A stretch of 64,000 nt of DNA from Lapillicoccus jejuensis (GCF_006715055.1 NZ_VFMN01000001.1:3906001-3970000); one strand, 5' to 3'; shown: positions 1-9,128, counted from the stretch's first letter. The notes: a model not told the origin generated them from the letters alone. Made by a program: numbers and translations.

Positions 1-583
1 CGGCGGTGCCGAGGTCGGCGAAGGAGGCCGAATTCGCCTGCACGAGCAGGATCTTGCAGGACGGGCAGGCGGCGGAGACCGCGTCGAGGTCGAGGGCCTG
101 CTCGCCGTCCCAGCCGACGTCGGTCTTGGGGGCCGTCGTGCCGCCGGTCTGGTTGACGATGGTGAGGCAGCCGTTGGCCTTGGTGCAGGCGGGCAGGCCG
201 AACTGCGAGCGGTAGACGCCCAGGTCGCGCTCCGCGTTCGGGTAGCCGTAGGCGTCGACGATGGCCACGGTGCGGGTCGTGGACAGCCCGGCCAGCTTGT
301 AGGCCGACTGGATGTCGCTGGGGGTCTTGCCGGAGATCGCAGCGGGCCGCGGCTTCCCGTCCGGGCTCACGGCGGCGGAGAAGGGGCTGACCTGCGTGCC
401 GGTCGAGGTGACGAGCTTCTGGGCGAAGCAGCGCGCCTGGCCCTTGGCGGCGGTGCCGCAGACGCTCTGGGCGTGCCGGGCGGCGGTGGCGCCGGCGGCG
501 CTGGCCGTCGTCTGGACACCACCGGCGACGAGGCCGGCGGCCGCCGCGAGGGCGGCGGCGAAGGTGGTGAGGGTTCTCCGCAT
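1..583 (-). CDS. Secreted S53 (sedolisin-like) serine-carboxyl peptidase, 5' part only
   Basis: The gene runs off the left edge, so only about the first 194 residues are visible. ATG at 583 is preceded by AGGAG about nine bases upstream. Residues 1-30 form a secretion signal (two Arg, an Ala-rich hydrophobic stretch, then AxA). A short pro-region is followed by the start of the catalytic fold (VAIVDAYGYPNAERDLGVYR). The segment GEQALDLD resembles the E-x-x-x-D catalytic pair of sedolisins. The catalytic Ser (SGTS motif) would lie outside the window. The likely role is extracellular proteolysis. Naming the family is fairly safe; substrate and activity are inferred. It is co-directional with, but separated by 232 bp from, the helicase gene. 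Confidence 0.8.
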   Translation of the reverse strand, partial: MRRTLTTFAAALAAAAGLVAGGVQTTASAAGATAARHAQSVCGTAAKGQARCFAQKLVTSTGTQVSPFSAAVSPDGKPRPAAISGKTPSDIQSAYKLAGLSTTRTVAIVDAYGYPNAERDLGVYRSQFGLPACTKANGCLTIVNQTGGTTAPKTDVGWDGEQALDLDAVSAACPSCKILLVQANSASFADLGTA

Positions 584-815
584 GAGGTGGAGCTCCTGTC
601 GAGGGTGGGACCGGACCGGTGGGCCCGTCGGCGCGGTGTGGTGCGCCGTCGCTCGCATCCGATCTCGCGGACGCGGCCCACGACAAGGCCCGCACGGGAA
701 ACTCGACGTCCGCAGAGGGACTCTTGGGCGGGCTCCTACCGGCTCTTGGTGCAATCGCCAGGACCCTCGGAGACGCTTCCCAGAGTCCTCCCAGGAAGAG
801 GTCTCCCGGGGCCGG

Positions 816-3488
816 TCAGCGTCGGACGAGCCGTGTGGCCGAGATGACCGGTTCGCCCGCCTCGTCGCTGGCGTCGAGGTCGACGAGCGCGACGAGCCGC
901 CAGTCGTGGTCGCCCTCGGGGTCGTCGACGACCTGCTCCAGACCCCAGCGGCGGTGGCCGTCGTCGGGCACCGGGACGCCGAGCGGGACGAGGTCCTCGG
1001 GATCGGGATGGACCTGGAAGAAGGCCGGACCGCGGGCGTCGGGGCCGAGCAGGACCTCGTCGTGATCCTGGGAATACTCTTCCCCTGCTTGCGCCCAGCG
1101 GTCGGCGTCCCACCCGGGGCGGCCGACCGGGACGCCGCCGACGGGCTCGGGGTCCGGGTCCAGGGCGGCGAGGCCCACCCAGTCGCGGACGGCGAGCATC
1201 CGCGCCCGGTGGAACAGGGCGTTGCGCAGCAGGACGGTGAGGGCCCGGCGGTCGGTGCTGAGCCGACGCGGCGGCGGGGCGGTGCCGTCGGGGCGTCGTA
1301 CGGCGTCGGGGTCGTCCTCCCCCGCGGTGAGCGCCTCCCACTCGTCGACGAGGCTCGAGTCGGTCTGGTGCACCACGGTGCCCAGCCAGGTGACGAGCTC
1401 GTCGAGCTCGTCGGTGCGGGCGGACTCGGGGACGGTCTGGCGCAGCGCGCGGTAGGCGTCGGAGAGGTAGCGCAGGACGATCCCCTCGGAGCGGCTGAGG
1501 CCGTAGAGCCGCACGAGGTCGCCGAAGCCGAGGGCACGCTCCCACATGTCGCGCACCACGGACTTCGGGGACAGGGCGGTGCCCGGGACCCAGGGGTGGC
1601 GGCCGCGGTAGGTCTCGAAGAGCGCGCTGAGCAGCTCGTCGAGGGGTCTCGGGTACGAGACGTCCTCGAGCAGCTCCATCCGCTCGTCGTACTCGATGCC
1701 GTCGGCCTTCATCTCGGCGACGGCCTCGCCGCGGGCGGCGTACTGCTGCGCCATGAGGATGGGGCGCGGGTCCTCCAACGTCGCCTCGATGACGGAGACG
1801 ACGTCGAGGGCGTACGTCGCGCTGTCGGGGTCGAGCACCTCGATGGCGCCGAGCGCGAAGGCGGACAGCGGCTGGTTGAGGGCGAAGCCGAGCTGGAGGT
1901 CCTCGACGAGCCGGACGATCCGGCCGTCCTCGTCCGGCGAGGGGAGCTGCTCGACGACGCCGGCGGCGAGCAGCGAGCGGTAGATCTGCACGGCCTGGCG
2001 CACGAGCCGCACCTGGCGGCGCGGCTCCTCGTGGTTGTCGCGCAGCAGGTGGCGGAAGGCCTCGACGGGGTCCTCGTCACGCTGGAGGACCTGCAGGACC
2101 ATCGCGTGGGTGACTCGCATCCGCGAGACGAGCGGCTCGGGCTCGGCCGCGACGATCCTCTCGAACGTGTCCTCGCTCCACGCGACGAAGCCGTCGGGGG
2201 CCTTCTTGCGCTGGACCTTGCGCTGCTTCTTCGGGTCGTCGCCGGCCTTGGCCAGGGCGCGGGCGTTCTCGATGACGTGGTCGGGGGCCTGGACGACGAC
2301 GGTGCCGGACGTGTCGTAGCCGGCACGGCCCGCGCGGCCGGCGATCTGGTGGAACTCGCGGGCGCGCAGCAGCCGCATCCGGGATCCGTCGAACTTCGTC
2401 AGGCCGGTGAGCAGGACGGTGCGGATGGGCACGTTGATCCCGACGCCGAGGGTGTCGGTGCCGCAGATGACCTTGAGCAGACCGCGCTGCGCGAGCTGCT
2501 CGACGAGCCGCCGGTACTTCGGCAGCATCCCGGCGTGGTGGACGCCGATCCCGTGCCGGACGAGACGCGACAGGGTGCGGCCGAAGCCGGCGGAGAACCG
2601 GAACCCGCCGATGGCCTCGGCGATCTCATCGCGCTCGGCGCGGGTCGCGACGGTGACCGACATGAGCGCCTGGGCGCGCTCGAGGGCGGCGGCCTGGGTG
2701 AAGTGCACGACGTAGACGGGGGCACGGCGGGTGGCCAGCAGCTCCTCGAGCGTCTCGTGCAGCGGGGTCATGGCCCACTCGTAGGAGAGCGGGACCGGGC
2801 GCTCGACCGACGTGACGACGGCGGTGGGGCGGCCGGAGCGGCGGGTGAGGTCCTCCTCGAACCGGGTCGTGTCGCCCAGGGTCGCCGACATGAGGAGGAA
2901 CTGGGTCTGCGGGAGCTCGAGCAGCGGCACCTGCCAGGCCCACCCGCGCTCGGGCTCGGAGTAGAAGTGGAACTCGTCCATGACGACCTGGCCGACGTCG
3001 GCCGCGCGGCCGCCGCGCAGCGCGATGTTGGCGAGGACCTCGGCGGTGCAGCAGATGATCGGGGCGGACGCGTTGACGGCGGCGTCGCCGGTGAGCATCC
3101 CGACGCGCTCGGGGCCGAAGACGTCGCACAGGGCGAAGAACTTCTCCGAGACGAGCGCCTTGATCGGTGCGGTGTAGAACGTGCGCCGGCCGTCGGCGAG
3201 GGCGGCGAGGTGGGCGGCGACGGCGACCATGCTCTTGCCGGACCCGGTGGGCGTGGCGAGGACGACGTGCGCGCCCGAGACGGCCTCGATGACGGCCTCG
3301 TCCTGGGCGGGGTAGAGCGTCAGGCCCTGCGCACCGACCCACTCGACGAACGCCTCGTAGACGGCGTCCGGGTCGGCCGGCGACCCGTCGGTGGTCCGCA
3401 GCCGCTCGGCGACGACGCCGAGCGCACCCCGCTCGGGGCCGGTCGGGCGTACGGCGTCCTGCTGCGTCACCTCCCCATCCAACCCCAC
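816..3488 (-). CDS. DEAD/DEAH-box helicase with C-terminal DUF3516
   Basis: This 890-residue superfamily-2 helicase belongs to the Ski2/HelY-like group common in Actinomycetota. Visible motifs are Walker A ATPTGSGKS (about 78-86), DEFH box (171-174), SAT (201-203) and motif VI QIAGRAGR (381-388). The remaining C-terminal half matches the actinobacterial DUF3516 extension. Its job is probably ATP-dependent RNA or DNA unwinding in the cytoplasm; the substrate is unknown. The chosen start is GTG at 3488 with GCGGAG a few bases upstream; an internal GTG six codons later is possible. Two 64-bp palindromic repeats lie just upstream (3523-3672), so they sit in or near its promoter region. Confidence 0.88.
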   Translation of the reverse strand: MGLDGEVTQQDAVRPTGPERGALGVVAERLRTTDGSPADPDAVYEAFVEWVGAQGLTLYPAQDEAVIEAVSGAHVVLATPTGSGKSMVAVAAHLAALADGRRTFYTAPIKALVSEKFFALCDVFGPERVGMLTGDAAVNASAPIICCTAEVLANIALRGGRAADVGQVVMDEFHFYSEPERGWAWQVPLLELPQTQFLLMSATLGDTTRFEEDLTRRSGRPTAVVTSVERPVPLSYEWAMTPLHETLEELLATRRAPVYVVHFTQAAALERAQALMSVTVATRAERDEIAEAIGGFRFSAGFGRTLSRLVRHGIGVHHAGMLPKYRRLVEQLAQRGLLKVICGTDTLGVGINVPIRTVLLTGLTKFDGSRMRLLRAREFHQIAGRAGRAGYDTSGTVVVQAPDHVIENARALAKAGDDPKKQRKVQRKKAPDGFVAWSEDTFERIVAAEPEPLVSRMRVTHAMVLQVLQRDEDPVEAFRHLLRDNHEEPRRQVRLVRQAVQIYRSLLAAGVVEQLPSPDEDGRIVRLVEDLQLGFALNQPLSAFALGAIEVLDPDSATYALDVVSVIEATLEDPRPILMAQQYAARGEAVAEMKADGIEYDERMELLEDVSYPRPLDELLSALFETYRGRHPWVPGTALSPKSVVRDMWERALGFGDLVRLYGLSRSEGIVLRYLSDAYRALRQTVPESARTDELDELVTWLGTVVHQTDSSLVDEWEALTAGEDDPDAVRRPDGTAPPPRRLSTDRRALTVLLRNALFHRARMLAVRDWVGLAALDPDPEPVGGVPVGRPGWDADRWAQAGEEYSQDHDEVLLGPDARGPAFFQVHPDPEDLVPLGVPVPDDGHRRWGLEQVVDDPEGDHDWRLVALVDLDASDEAGEPVISATRLVRR

Positions 3489-3522
3489 GGCCGCTCCGCC
3501 CCGACCACCGAGCCAACCCCTG

Positions 3523-3586
3523 CGAATCGGATTCGGCCCGCTCGGCTCGGGTCGTGACGAGAGCCGAGTGGACCGAATCCGATTCG
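3523..3586. repeat. 64-bp palindromic repeat, copy 1
   Basis: Outer arms CGAATCGGATTCGG and CCGAATCCGATTCG (14 bases each) are perfect reverse complements. Inside, CTCGGCTCGGGTC and GACGAGAGCCGAG form a second stem with two mismatches. Four unpaired bases lie between outer and inner arms on each side. Total length is exactly 64 bp, as in the other copies. It lies between the helicase start and the AbiEi-like gene. Confidence 0.9.
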
Positions 3587-3608
3587 AGTCGCACGGAGTC
3601 GAGCCCTG

Positions 3609-3672
3609 CGAATCGGATTCGGCCCGCTCGGCTCGGGTCGTGACGAGAGCCGAGTGGACCGAATCCGATTCG
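3609..3672. repeat. 64-bp palindromic repeat, copy 2 (tandem with copy 1)
   Basis: The sequence is identical to copy 1 across the 64 bp and also shares the flanks CCCTG and AGTCG, so about 74 bp are duplicated with an 86-bp period. The perfect identity suggests a recent local duplication or insertion of two identical units. Confidence 0.9.
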
Positions 3673-3750
3673 AGTCGGTTCGTCAGGAGCGCCGCAGAGC
3701 CGTTGGCCGCTTCCGTGCGGGCGATGTCTCTCCTCGAGAGGGGCTCTGCC

Positions 3751-4707
3751 TCAAGCGCCGGCCGCCGCGCGCAGATCCTGGTATCGCCGGCCGCGGCGCA
3801 CGGCCTCCTCGATCTTGGCGCGGAGGGCGACCGGATCCGCCAGCTCTGCCCACGTCACCCTCACGACCACCCAGTCCAGGTCCCGGATGCGGTCCTCACG
3901 ACGCTTCTCCCGGGTGACCACCTCTCCTGGATGGAGCAGGTCCCCGAAGTGGTCCACGAGGTCGGACGAACGTCCGTACTTGATCAAACCGTCGAACTCG
4001 ATGACGACGCGTTCCTCCCTCAGCACCAGGTCACCCAGGGCGGTGAAGCCTGGCGCCTCGATGCGGAACTGAGGCGTCGCCACCAGCCCCATCTGGACGA
4101 GGATCTCGCTGGTCCGGGTCTCCCCCGGCGACGCGTGGCGCCCGTCGGCTCGCTCGAGGACCTTGCCGATCCTGGCCACCCCGGGGACACGGCTCATCTT
4201 CTCGATCGCCTGGTGCAGCTCGTCTGGGGTGACGAGTCGACGATGCAGCGCGCCGTCCGCGGCCACCAGTGCGGACAGTGGTCCGACGTCGGTCCCCACC
4301 TGGACGACAGCCACGGCCGGGTGCACGTGGTCACCCACGACGAGCTCCGGGTCGACGAACCGACCGAGGGACAGCCCTCGCCGGCTGCGGGTGGGCCCGG
4401 CAGTGCGTCGGTTGAGCCGGACGGTGTCGAGGTCAGCGCCGTAGGTGGGGATCCCGAGCATGACGAGGGCCGAGTGGTACGACGCCACGGCCCGTCCCCC
4501 GTGCGACGACAGCATCGCCAGTGTCGTCAGCCGATGCCGATGCTCCGCGTCCGTCGGGGTCCCGAGGCACGCCCACCCCCGGGCCAGCCGGGTGAGCTCC
4601 CCGGCCTTGACGAGACGCCGTACGTCAGCGGCGTCGAGGCCGCCGCGGCACAGCACCCTCAGCTCGATGAGGCCGTTCGCGTCCGCCGATGCCTGCCAGT
4701 CCATCAC
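3751..4707 (-). CDS. AbiEi-like winged-helix protein with DUF559/Vsr-type nuclease fold
   Basis: This 318-residue protein is of a type frequent in Actinomycetota. The N-terminal ~60 residues (DVRRLVKAGELTRLARGWAC) look like the winged-helix of AbiEi-type antitoxin-domain proteins. The C-terminal ~100 residues carry RVVIEFDGLIKY followed by EKRREDRIRDLDWVVVRVTW, the pattern of Vsr/DUF559 PD-(D/E)XK-like nucleases. No AbiEii-type toxin gene is adjacent, so a classical two-gene toxin-antitoxin system is not visible. GTG at 4707 or ATG at 4704 can start it. The gene is bracketed by palindromic repeats on both sides (3523-3672 and 4803-4952), which could mean joint mobility or regulation. Biological role is unknown. 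Confidence 0.65.
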   Translation of the reverse strand: MMDWQASADANGLIELRVLCRGGLDAADVRRLVKAGELTRLARGWACLGTPTDAEHRHRLTTLAMLSSHGGRAVASYHSALVMLGIPTYGADLDTVRLNRRTAGPTRSRRGLSLGRFVDPELVVGDHVHPAVAVVQVGTDVGPLSALVAADGALHRRLVTPDELHQAIEKMSRVPGVARIGKVLERADGRHASPGETRTSEILVQMGLVATPQFRIEAPGFTALGDLVLREERVVIEFDGLIKYGRSSDLVDHFGDLLHPGEVVTREKRREDRIRDLDWVVVRVTWAELADPVALRAKIEEAVRRGRRYQDLRAAAGA

Positions 4708-4802
4708 GCCAGCGTGGGGCTCGGCGGCGGGCCCGCGCGCCGGGTGGCCCGCCGCCTGTGGATAGCCCTGGACGGACCAGGGCTGTGGACGGTGCAGCGG
4801 GA

Positions 4803-4866
4803 CGAATCGGATTCGGTGCGCTTGGCTCCCGTCACGACCCGAGCCGAGCGCGCCGAATCCGATTCG
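4803..4866. repeat. 64-bp palindromic repeat, copy 3
   Basis: It has the same 14-base outer arms as copies 1 and 2; the interior (CTTGGCTCCCGTC, then ACGACCCGAGCCGAG) has diverged but keeps the length. It sits about 100 bp upstream of the AbiEi-like gene start. Confidence 0.88.
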
Positions 4867-4888
4867 AGCCGCTCGGCTCGGCTCGACC

Positions 4889-4952
4889 TGGATCGGGATA
4901 GGGCCACTCGGCTCTCGTCAGGACCCGAGCCAAGTCAACCGAATCCGATTCG
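4889..4952. repeat. 64-bp palindromic repeat, copy 4 (degenerate left arm)
   Basis: The right arm CCGAATCCGATTCG is intact (4939-4952). The inner stem CTCGGCTC...GAGCCAAG is recognisable. The left outer arm matches the consensus at only 9 of 14 positions. It ends two bases before the stop codon of the marR-like gene (4955-4957). Confidence 0.75.
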
Positions 4953-4954
4953 GG

Positions 4955-5428
4955 TCAGTCGGCCAGGAGCGCGTGGAGGAGGGGGACGGCGCGAGCCAGG
5001 ATCTCGCGGTCCTCGGGTCCGAGCCGCTCGAGGTCGGTGGCGAGGCGGGTGGCGCTCTCGTGGCGGACCGCCTCGAGGGTGTCGTGCCCGTGGCGGGTGA
5101 GGGTCAGGCGGGTGGCGCGGGCGTCGTCCGGGTCGCGGTCGCGACGCACCCAGCCCTCCTCGACGAGGACGTCGACGAGCCGGGTCGTCGTCGGCGCGGT
5201 GACGCCCATGCGGCCGGCCAGGTCGCCCGCCCGCAGCCCCTCGGGCGCGCCGGCGAGAGCGGCCAGGGCCGACAACCGGGTCGGGGTGATGCCACCCGCC
5301 CGGGCCGGCTCGCGCAGCCGGGCGGCCAGGGCGTGGACCTCCGAGCGCAGCGACGCGGCCAGCTCGGCGGTGCCGGGAGCGACGTCGGTCCCGGCACCGG
5401 CGAGCGTCCTCGCCGCCCGCGGGCTCAC
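4955..5428 (-). CDS. MarR-family transcriptional regulator
   Basis: A 157-residue winged-helix protein. The segment RLSALAALAGAPEGLRAGDLAGRMGVTAPTTTRLVDVL covers the MarR recognition helix, and the wing RDRDPDDARATRLTLT follows the family pattern with the typical D-x-R. Its GTG start (5428) overlaps the TGA stop of the upstream exporter gene by four bases, so the two are translationally coupled. MarR proteins bind palindromes and usually repress an adjacent exporter until a phenolic or drug ligand binds. The inverted repeat at 7271-7285, upstream of the exporter, is the obvious operator candidate. The ligand is unknown. Confidence 0.88.
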   Translation of the reverse strand: MSPRAARTLAGAGTDVAPGTAELAASLRSEVHALAARLREPARAGGITPTRLSALAALAGAPEGLRAGDLAGRMGVTAPTTTRLVDVLVEEGWVRRDRDPDDARATRLTLTRHGHDTLEAVRHESATRLATDLERLGPEDREILARAVPLLHALLAD

Positions 5429-7251
5429 CGGAGCGCGGCCTCGGCCGCGTCCGTGCGCGCCTCGTCGGTGACGTCGTCGACCGCGTCGCCCTCGGGTCGG
5501 CCGTCGTCGACGACGATGTGCCCGGTCTCGTCGACGTGCACGTACTTGTGCCCCCGCAGCCACGACGCGACCGCGGCGACGAGGCAGGCGACGATGGCGA
5601 ACGCGAAGGCCACGACCAGCCCCTGGTGGAACGGCCCGGAGATCAGCGAGGGGAAGAAGCTGCGCCCGGTGAGGTACGACGCGTCGCCGGCCGGCAGGTG
5701 CGACAGCGTCGACGTCCCGAGGATCGACTGGATCGGGTTGTAGCCGAGCAGCGAGGCGAACAGCACCGACACCGGCGGCAGCGCCGCGACCTGCTGGGCC
5801 TGGGCCGCGCTCACGCCGTGAGCAGTGAGCCCGCTCGCCATCGCCTGCGGCAGCGACCCGGCGAGGCCGACGACCATGAGCGAGAAGAAGATGCCGATCG
5901 ACAGCACCATCGCGGAGTTCTGGAACGTCGTGCTCATCCCGGCACCGACGCCGCGCCGGTTCCCGGGAAGCGAGTTCATGATGCCCGTCCGGTTCGGCGA
6001 GGCGAAGAGCCCCATGCCGAGTCCGTTGAGCAGCAGGGCTACCGCGAACTGCCAGTAGGTGAAGTCGACCGGGAGCAGCATGAGCCAGACGAAGCTCAGC
6101 GCGGCCACGACCATGCCGCCGGTGGCGAACGGCCGCGCGCCGTACCGGTCCGACAGCCAGCCGGACACCGGACCCGCGACCAGGAAGCCGACGGTCATCG
6201 GCAGCATGAAGATGCCCGCCCACAGCGGCGTCGACTCGAACGAGTAGCCGCGCGCCGGCAGCCAGATCCCCTGGAGCCAGATGATGAGGACGAACATCAG
6301 GCCGCCACGGCCGAGCCCGGACAGCAGGCTGGCGAGGTTGCCGGCCGTGAAGGCGCGGATCCGGAACAGGTCGAGCCGGAACATCGGGTCCGCGATGCGG
6401 GTCTCGATGACGCAGAAGACCGCGAGGACCGCCGCGCCACCGATGAGGCAGGAGAGCACGAACGGGCTGGTCCACCCCATGATGTGCCCGCCGTAGGGCT
6501 GGATGCCGTAGGTGATCCCGACGAGGACGGAGATGAGACCGACGGCGAAGGTGAGGTTGCCCCACCAGTCGATCCGCCCGTGCTGGCGCACCCCGTTGTC
6601 CTGCAGCTTGAGGTAGGCCCAGACGGTGCCGAAGAGGCTCACCGGCACCGACACGAGGAAGACCAGCCGCCAGTCCAGCGGCGCGAGGATGCCACCGAGG
6701 ACGAGACCGATGAACGACCCGGCGATGCCGGCGACCATGTTGAGGCCCAGGCCGAGACCGCGCTGGTCGGCGGGGAACGCGTCGGTGATGATCGCGCTCG
6801 AGTTGGCCATGAGCAGCGCCCCGCCGACGCCCTGCAGCACGCGCATGACGATCATCCACAGCGCCCCGCGGGTGCCGTCGAACGGCGTCGCGGCCAGGGC
6901 GATGGAGAAGACGGTGAAGATCGCGAAGCCGGCGTTGTACATCTTCACGCGGCCGTACATGTCGCCCAGCCGGCCGAAGCTCACGACGAGCACGGCCGTG
7001 ACGACCATGTAGCCCATCATCAGCCAGAGCAGGTAGCTCGTGTTGCCCGCGGCGAGCGGGTTGATCCCCAGCCCGCGGAAGATGTCCGGCAGCGCGATGA
7101 GCAGGATCGAGCTGTTGACCGTCGCGATGAGGACGCCGAGCGTCGTGTTCGACAGCACGACCCACTTGGAGGTCCCGCCGCCGCCCGACGGCGGTGACCC
7201 CTCCTCGGGCGCGACGGGTCGGGTGGTGGCGGGGCGGGCTGTCGTGGTCAT
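5425..7251 (-). CDS. MFS exporter, DHA2 (EmrB/QacA) family, 14 TM
   Basis: This 608-residue membrane protein carries motif A-like sequence FGRLGDMYGRVKMY after the second helix and a conserved RVLQGVGGALLMANSSAIITDAFP segment (motif C region), both typical of drug:H+ antiporters. Its length and spread of hydrophobic segments fit 14 transmembrane helices. It has a hydrophilic C-terminal tail rich in Asp/Glu. It probably exports a toxic small molecule across the cytoplasmic membrane using the proton gradient. ATG at 7251 was chosen because it lies just downstream of the palindrome at 7271-7285. It forms a two-gene operon with the marR-like gene. Confidence 0.88.
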   Translation of the reverse strand: MTTTARPATTRPVAPEEGSPPSGGGGTSKWVVLSNTTLGVLIATVNSSILLIALPDIFRGLGINPLAAGNTSYLLWLMMGYMVVTAVLVVSFGRLGDMYGRVKMYNAGFAIFTVFSIALAATPFDGTRGALWMIVMRVLQGVGGALLMANSSAIITDAFPADQRGLGLGLNMVAGIAGSFIGLVLGGILAPLDWRLVFLVSVPVSLFGTVWAYLKLQDNGVRQHGRIDWWGNLTFAVGLISVLVGITYGIQPYGGHIMGWTSPFVLSCLIGGAAVLAVFCVIETRIADPMFRLDLFRIRAFTAGNLASLLSGLGRGGLMFVLIIWLQGIWLPARGYSFESTPLWAGIFMLPMTVGFLVAGPVSGWLSDRYGARPFATGGMVVAALSFVWLMLLPVDFTYWQFAVALLLNGLGMGLFASPNRTGIMNSLPGNRRGVGAGMSTTFQNSAMVLSIGIFFSLMVVGLAGSLPQAMASGLTAHGVSAAQAQQVAALPPVSVLFASLLGYNPIQSILGTSTLSHLPAGDASYLTGRSFFPSLISGPFHQGLVVAFAFAIVACLVAAVASWLRGHKYVHVDETGHIVVDDGRPEGDAVDDVTDEARTDAAEAALR

Positions 7252-7270
7252 TGCTTCGACCGTACTAACT

Positions 7271-7285
7271 GTTGCTGAAAGCAAC
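7271..7285. promoter_or_regulatory. Inverted repeat GTTGCTgaaAGCAAC, candidate MarR operator
   Basis: A perfect 6-base inverted repeat with a 3-base centre lies 19 bp upstream of the exporter start. The surroundings are unusually AT-rich for this genome. Its size fits sites bound by MarR dimers, and the marR gene is second in the same operon, so autoregulation is likely. Confidence 0.6.
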
Positions 7286-7325
7286 TTGTGTACGACGACC
7301 CCGTACGGCGCCCGCCCCGTCCGCC

Positions 7326-9128
7326 TCAGCGCGCGGCGGCGACCCACCCGTCGGCGACGAACGCCGACGCGTCCTCCTCCCCGTCGAGGAGCACGCCGCC
7401 CCCGACGGCCCGCACGGAGTCGACGTACACGCCGCGGCCGAGGTAGAGCGCGTCGGTGACCATCCGCCAGCGCACCGCCGTGGCCCCGGCGGGCAGGTCG
7501 GCCCGGGCCTGCTCCCAGGCCCGCACCCCGCTGAGCGCGACCGTCCCGTCGGTCTGCGTGACGGTGCCGCGGTCGCGCAGGGTGAAGGGCAGCGCCGTCC
7601 ACGTCGTGCCGTCGCTCGTCGTCTCCAGCGTGAGCGGGTCGGTCTCCTCCATGTCGAGCCAGGTGTCGAACGACAGCCGGGCCCCGGCAGGCGCCGGTCG
7701 CGTGAGGGTGGCCGTGAGCGTGGACGTCGTCGCGTCGGTGACCCCGGTGAACCACGCCGTGCGTCCCGCGACCGGCTGCACCGGCTGGGCCAGGGCCAGT
7801 CCCTGCGCCCACGCCCGGCGGGCGGGGTTGGTCGACGGACCGGTCCGCACCGGGTGGACGCGGTTGGTCAGCAGGATCGCGAAGCCCTGGGCGTCGAAGT
7901 CGACGACGACCGAGGTGCCCGTGTAGCCGGTGTGACCGGCCGTGACCGGGCTCGACATCCCCTGCATGTACCAGCGCTGGTCGAGCTCGAAGCCCAGCCC
8001 GTGCGCGTCACCGGGGAAGGCCTGGTTGAAGTCGGTGACCATCAGCCGCACGCTCTCCTGCGAGAGGATCCGCCGGCCCCGGTAGGTCCCGCCGTTGAGC
8101 AGCGCCTGACACAGCACGGAGAGGTCGTCGACGGTCGAGAAGACCCCGGCGTGGCCGGCGACGCCGTCGAGCGACCAGGCGTTCTCGTCGTGGACCGACC
8201 CCCACACCATGCCCCGCGGCGGCGCGGTCTGGTACTCCGTCGCGGCGATCTGGGTCCGCGTCGCCCACCCGTTCTCGACCGGGTTGTAGCCGGTCGAGGA
8301 CATCCCGAGGGGCCGCGTGATCCGCTCCCGCACGACCTGGTCGAGAGGCTTCCCGGTCATCCTCTGGACGAGGACGCCGAGGGTGATGAGGTTGAGGTCG
8401 CTGTAGAGGTAGACGGTGCCGGGCGGGTTGTCCAGCGGCTGGTCCATCACCGCCTGGATGCGCTCGGCCACGGTGTCGTAGGCGCTCCACAGCGGCAGCC
8501 ACGCGACGAACCCGGAGGTGTGCGTGAGGCACTGGCGGACCGTCACGGCCTCCTTGCCGTTGGCGGCGAACTCGGGCAGGTAGCGCGCGACCGGCGCCTC
8601 GAGCTCGACGAGCCCGGCCTCGATGAGCTGGACGACGGTGATCGACGTGAAGAGCTTCGAGCACGAGGCGAGGTCGTAGACCGTGCCCCGCCCGGTGCGG
8701 ATCCGCTGCGCGGGCGGCGCCATGGTCGATGCGTCCTGCCACAGGTAGGAGAACCCGCTCGCGTCGGTCCCGACGACCTTGCCGTGGTAGCCCATGAGCG
8801 CGGACGCGCCGGGGAAGAGCGCCCAGCCCGTGGCGGGTCGCTGCTCCCCCGCGCGAACCGCCTTGGTGGCCGCGGCGATCGGCTGCGACGCCAGCCCGAC
8901 CGACTCGGGCCGGGCGTCGCGCAGGACGGTCGCGGGGTCGCTGAAACGGACGCTCACGCCGCCAGCATGCCGGGCGGGGCTGCCGCCGGCCCGGCCGGTG
9001 TGCTCGGGCTGGGCGGCGTCCGAGCCTCCGGGGGCGGTCCCGGCGGCCCGGGCGGCGGACACCCTGAGGGGCAGCAGGCCGAGACCGAGCCCGGCGGAGA
9101 GGACGTGACGACGGGGAAGCGTGCTCAT
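7326..9128 (-). CDS. Secreted serine hydrolase, beta-lactamase/class C PBP-like
   Basis: This 600-residue protein has a twin-Arg-containing signal (PRRHVLSAGLGLGLLPL). The beta-lactamase-like domain carries SxxK as SCSK (155-158), the Tyr motif YSDLN (242-246) and HTG in GHTGYTG near residue 380. The last ~190 residues are a beta-rich module (FDTWLDMEETDPLTLETTSDGTTW) resembling accessory domains of secreted hydrolases. The next gene encodes a NagZ-like enzyme, recalling the Bacillus subtilis ybbE-ybbD (amiE-nagZ) pair for muropeptide rescue. A role in cell-wall fragment processing is therefore inferred. It could also be an esterase. ATG at 9128, 39 bp downstream of the GH3 gene, suggests an operon. 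Confidence 0.82.
   Translation of the reverse strand: MSTLPRRHVLSAGLGLGLLPLRVSAARAAGTAPGGSDAAQPEHTGRAGGSPARHAGGVSVRFSDPATVLRDARPESVGLASQPIAAATKAVRAGEQRPATGWALFPGASALMGYHGKVVGTDASGFSYLWQDASTMAPPAQRIRTGRGTVYDLASCSKLFTSITVVQLIEAGLVELEAPVARYLPEFAANGKEAVTVRQCLTHTSGFVAWLPLWSAYDTVAERIQAVMDQPLDNPPGTVYLYSDLNLITLGVLVQRMTGKPLDQVVRERITRPLGMSSTGYNPVENGWATRTQIAATEYQTAPPRGMVWGSVHDENAWSLDGVAGHAGVFSTVDDLSVLCQALLNGGTYRGRRILSQESVRLMVTDFNQAFPGDAHGLGFELDQRWYMQGMSSPVTAGHTGYTGTSVVVDFDAQGFAILLTNRVHPVRTGPSTNPARRAWAQGLALAQPVQPVAGRTAWFTGVTDATTSTLTATLTRPAPAGARLSFDTWLDMEETDPLTLETTSDGTTWTALPFTLRDRGTVTQTDGTVALSGVRAWEQARADLPAGATAVRWRMVTDALYLGRGVYVDSVRAVGGGVLLDGEEDASAFVADGWVAAAR

Noticed and set aside
312-3557. A very long plus-strand frame opposite the helicase gene
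   Set aside because: Its codon pattern is the mirror of the high-GC helicase frame; it has no domain and spans the repeats.
3751-4707. Complete AbiE toxin-antitoxin pair
   Set aside because: No AbiEii nucleotidyltransferase toxin gene is next to it; both flanks are repeats followed by unrelated genes.
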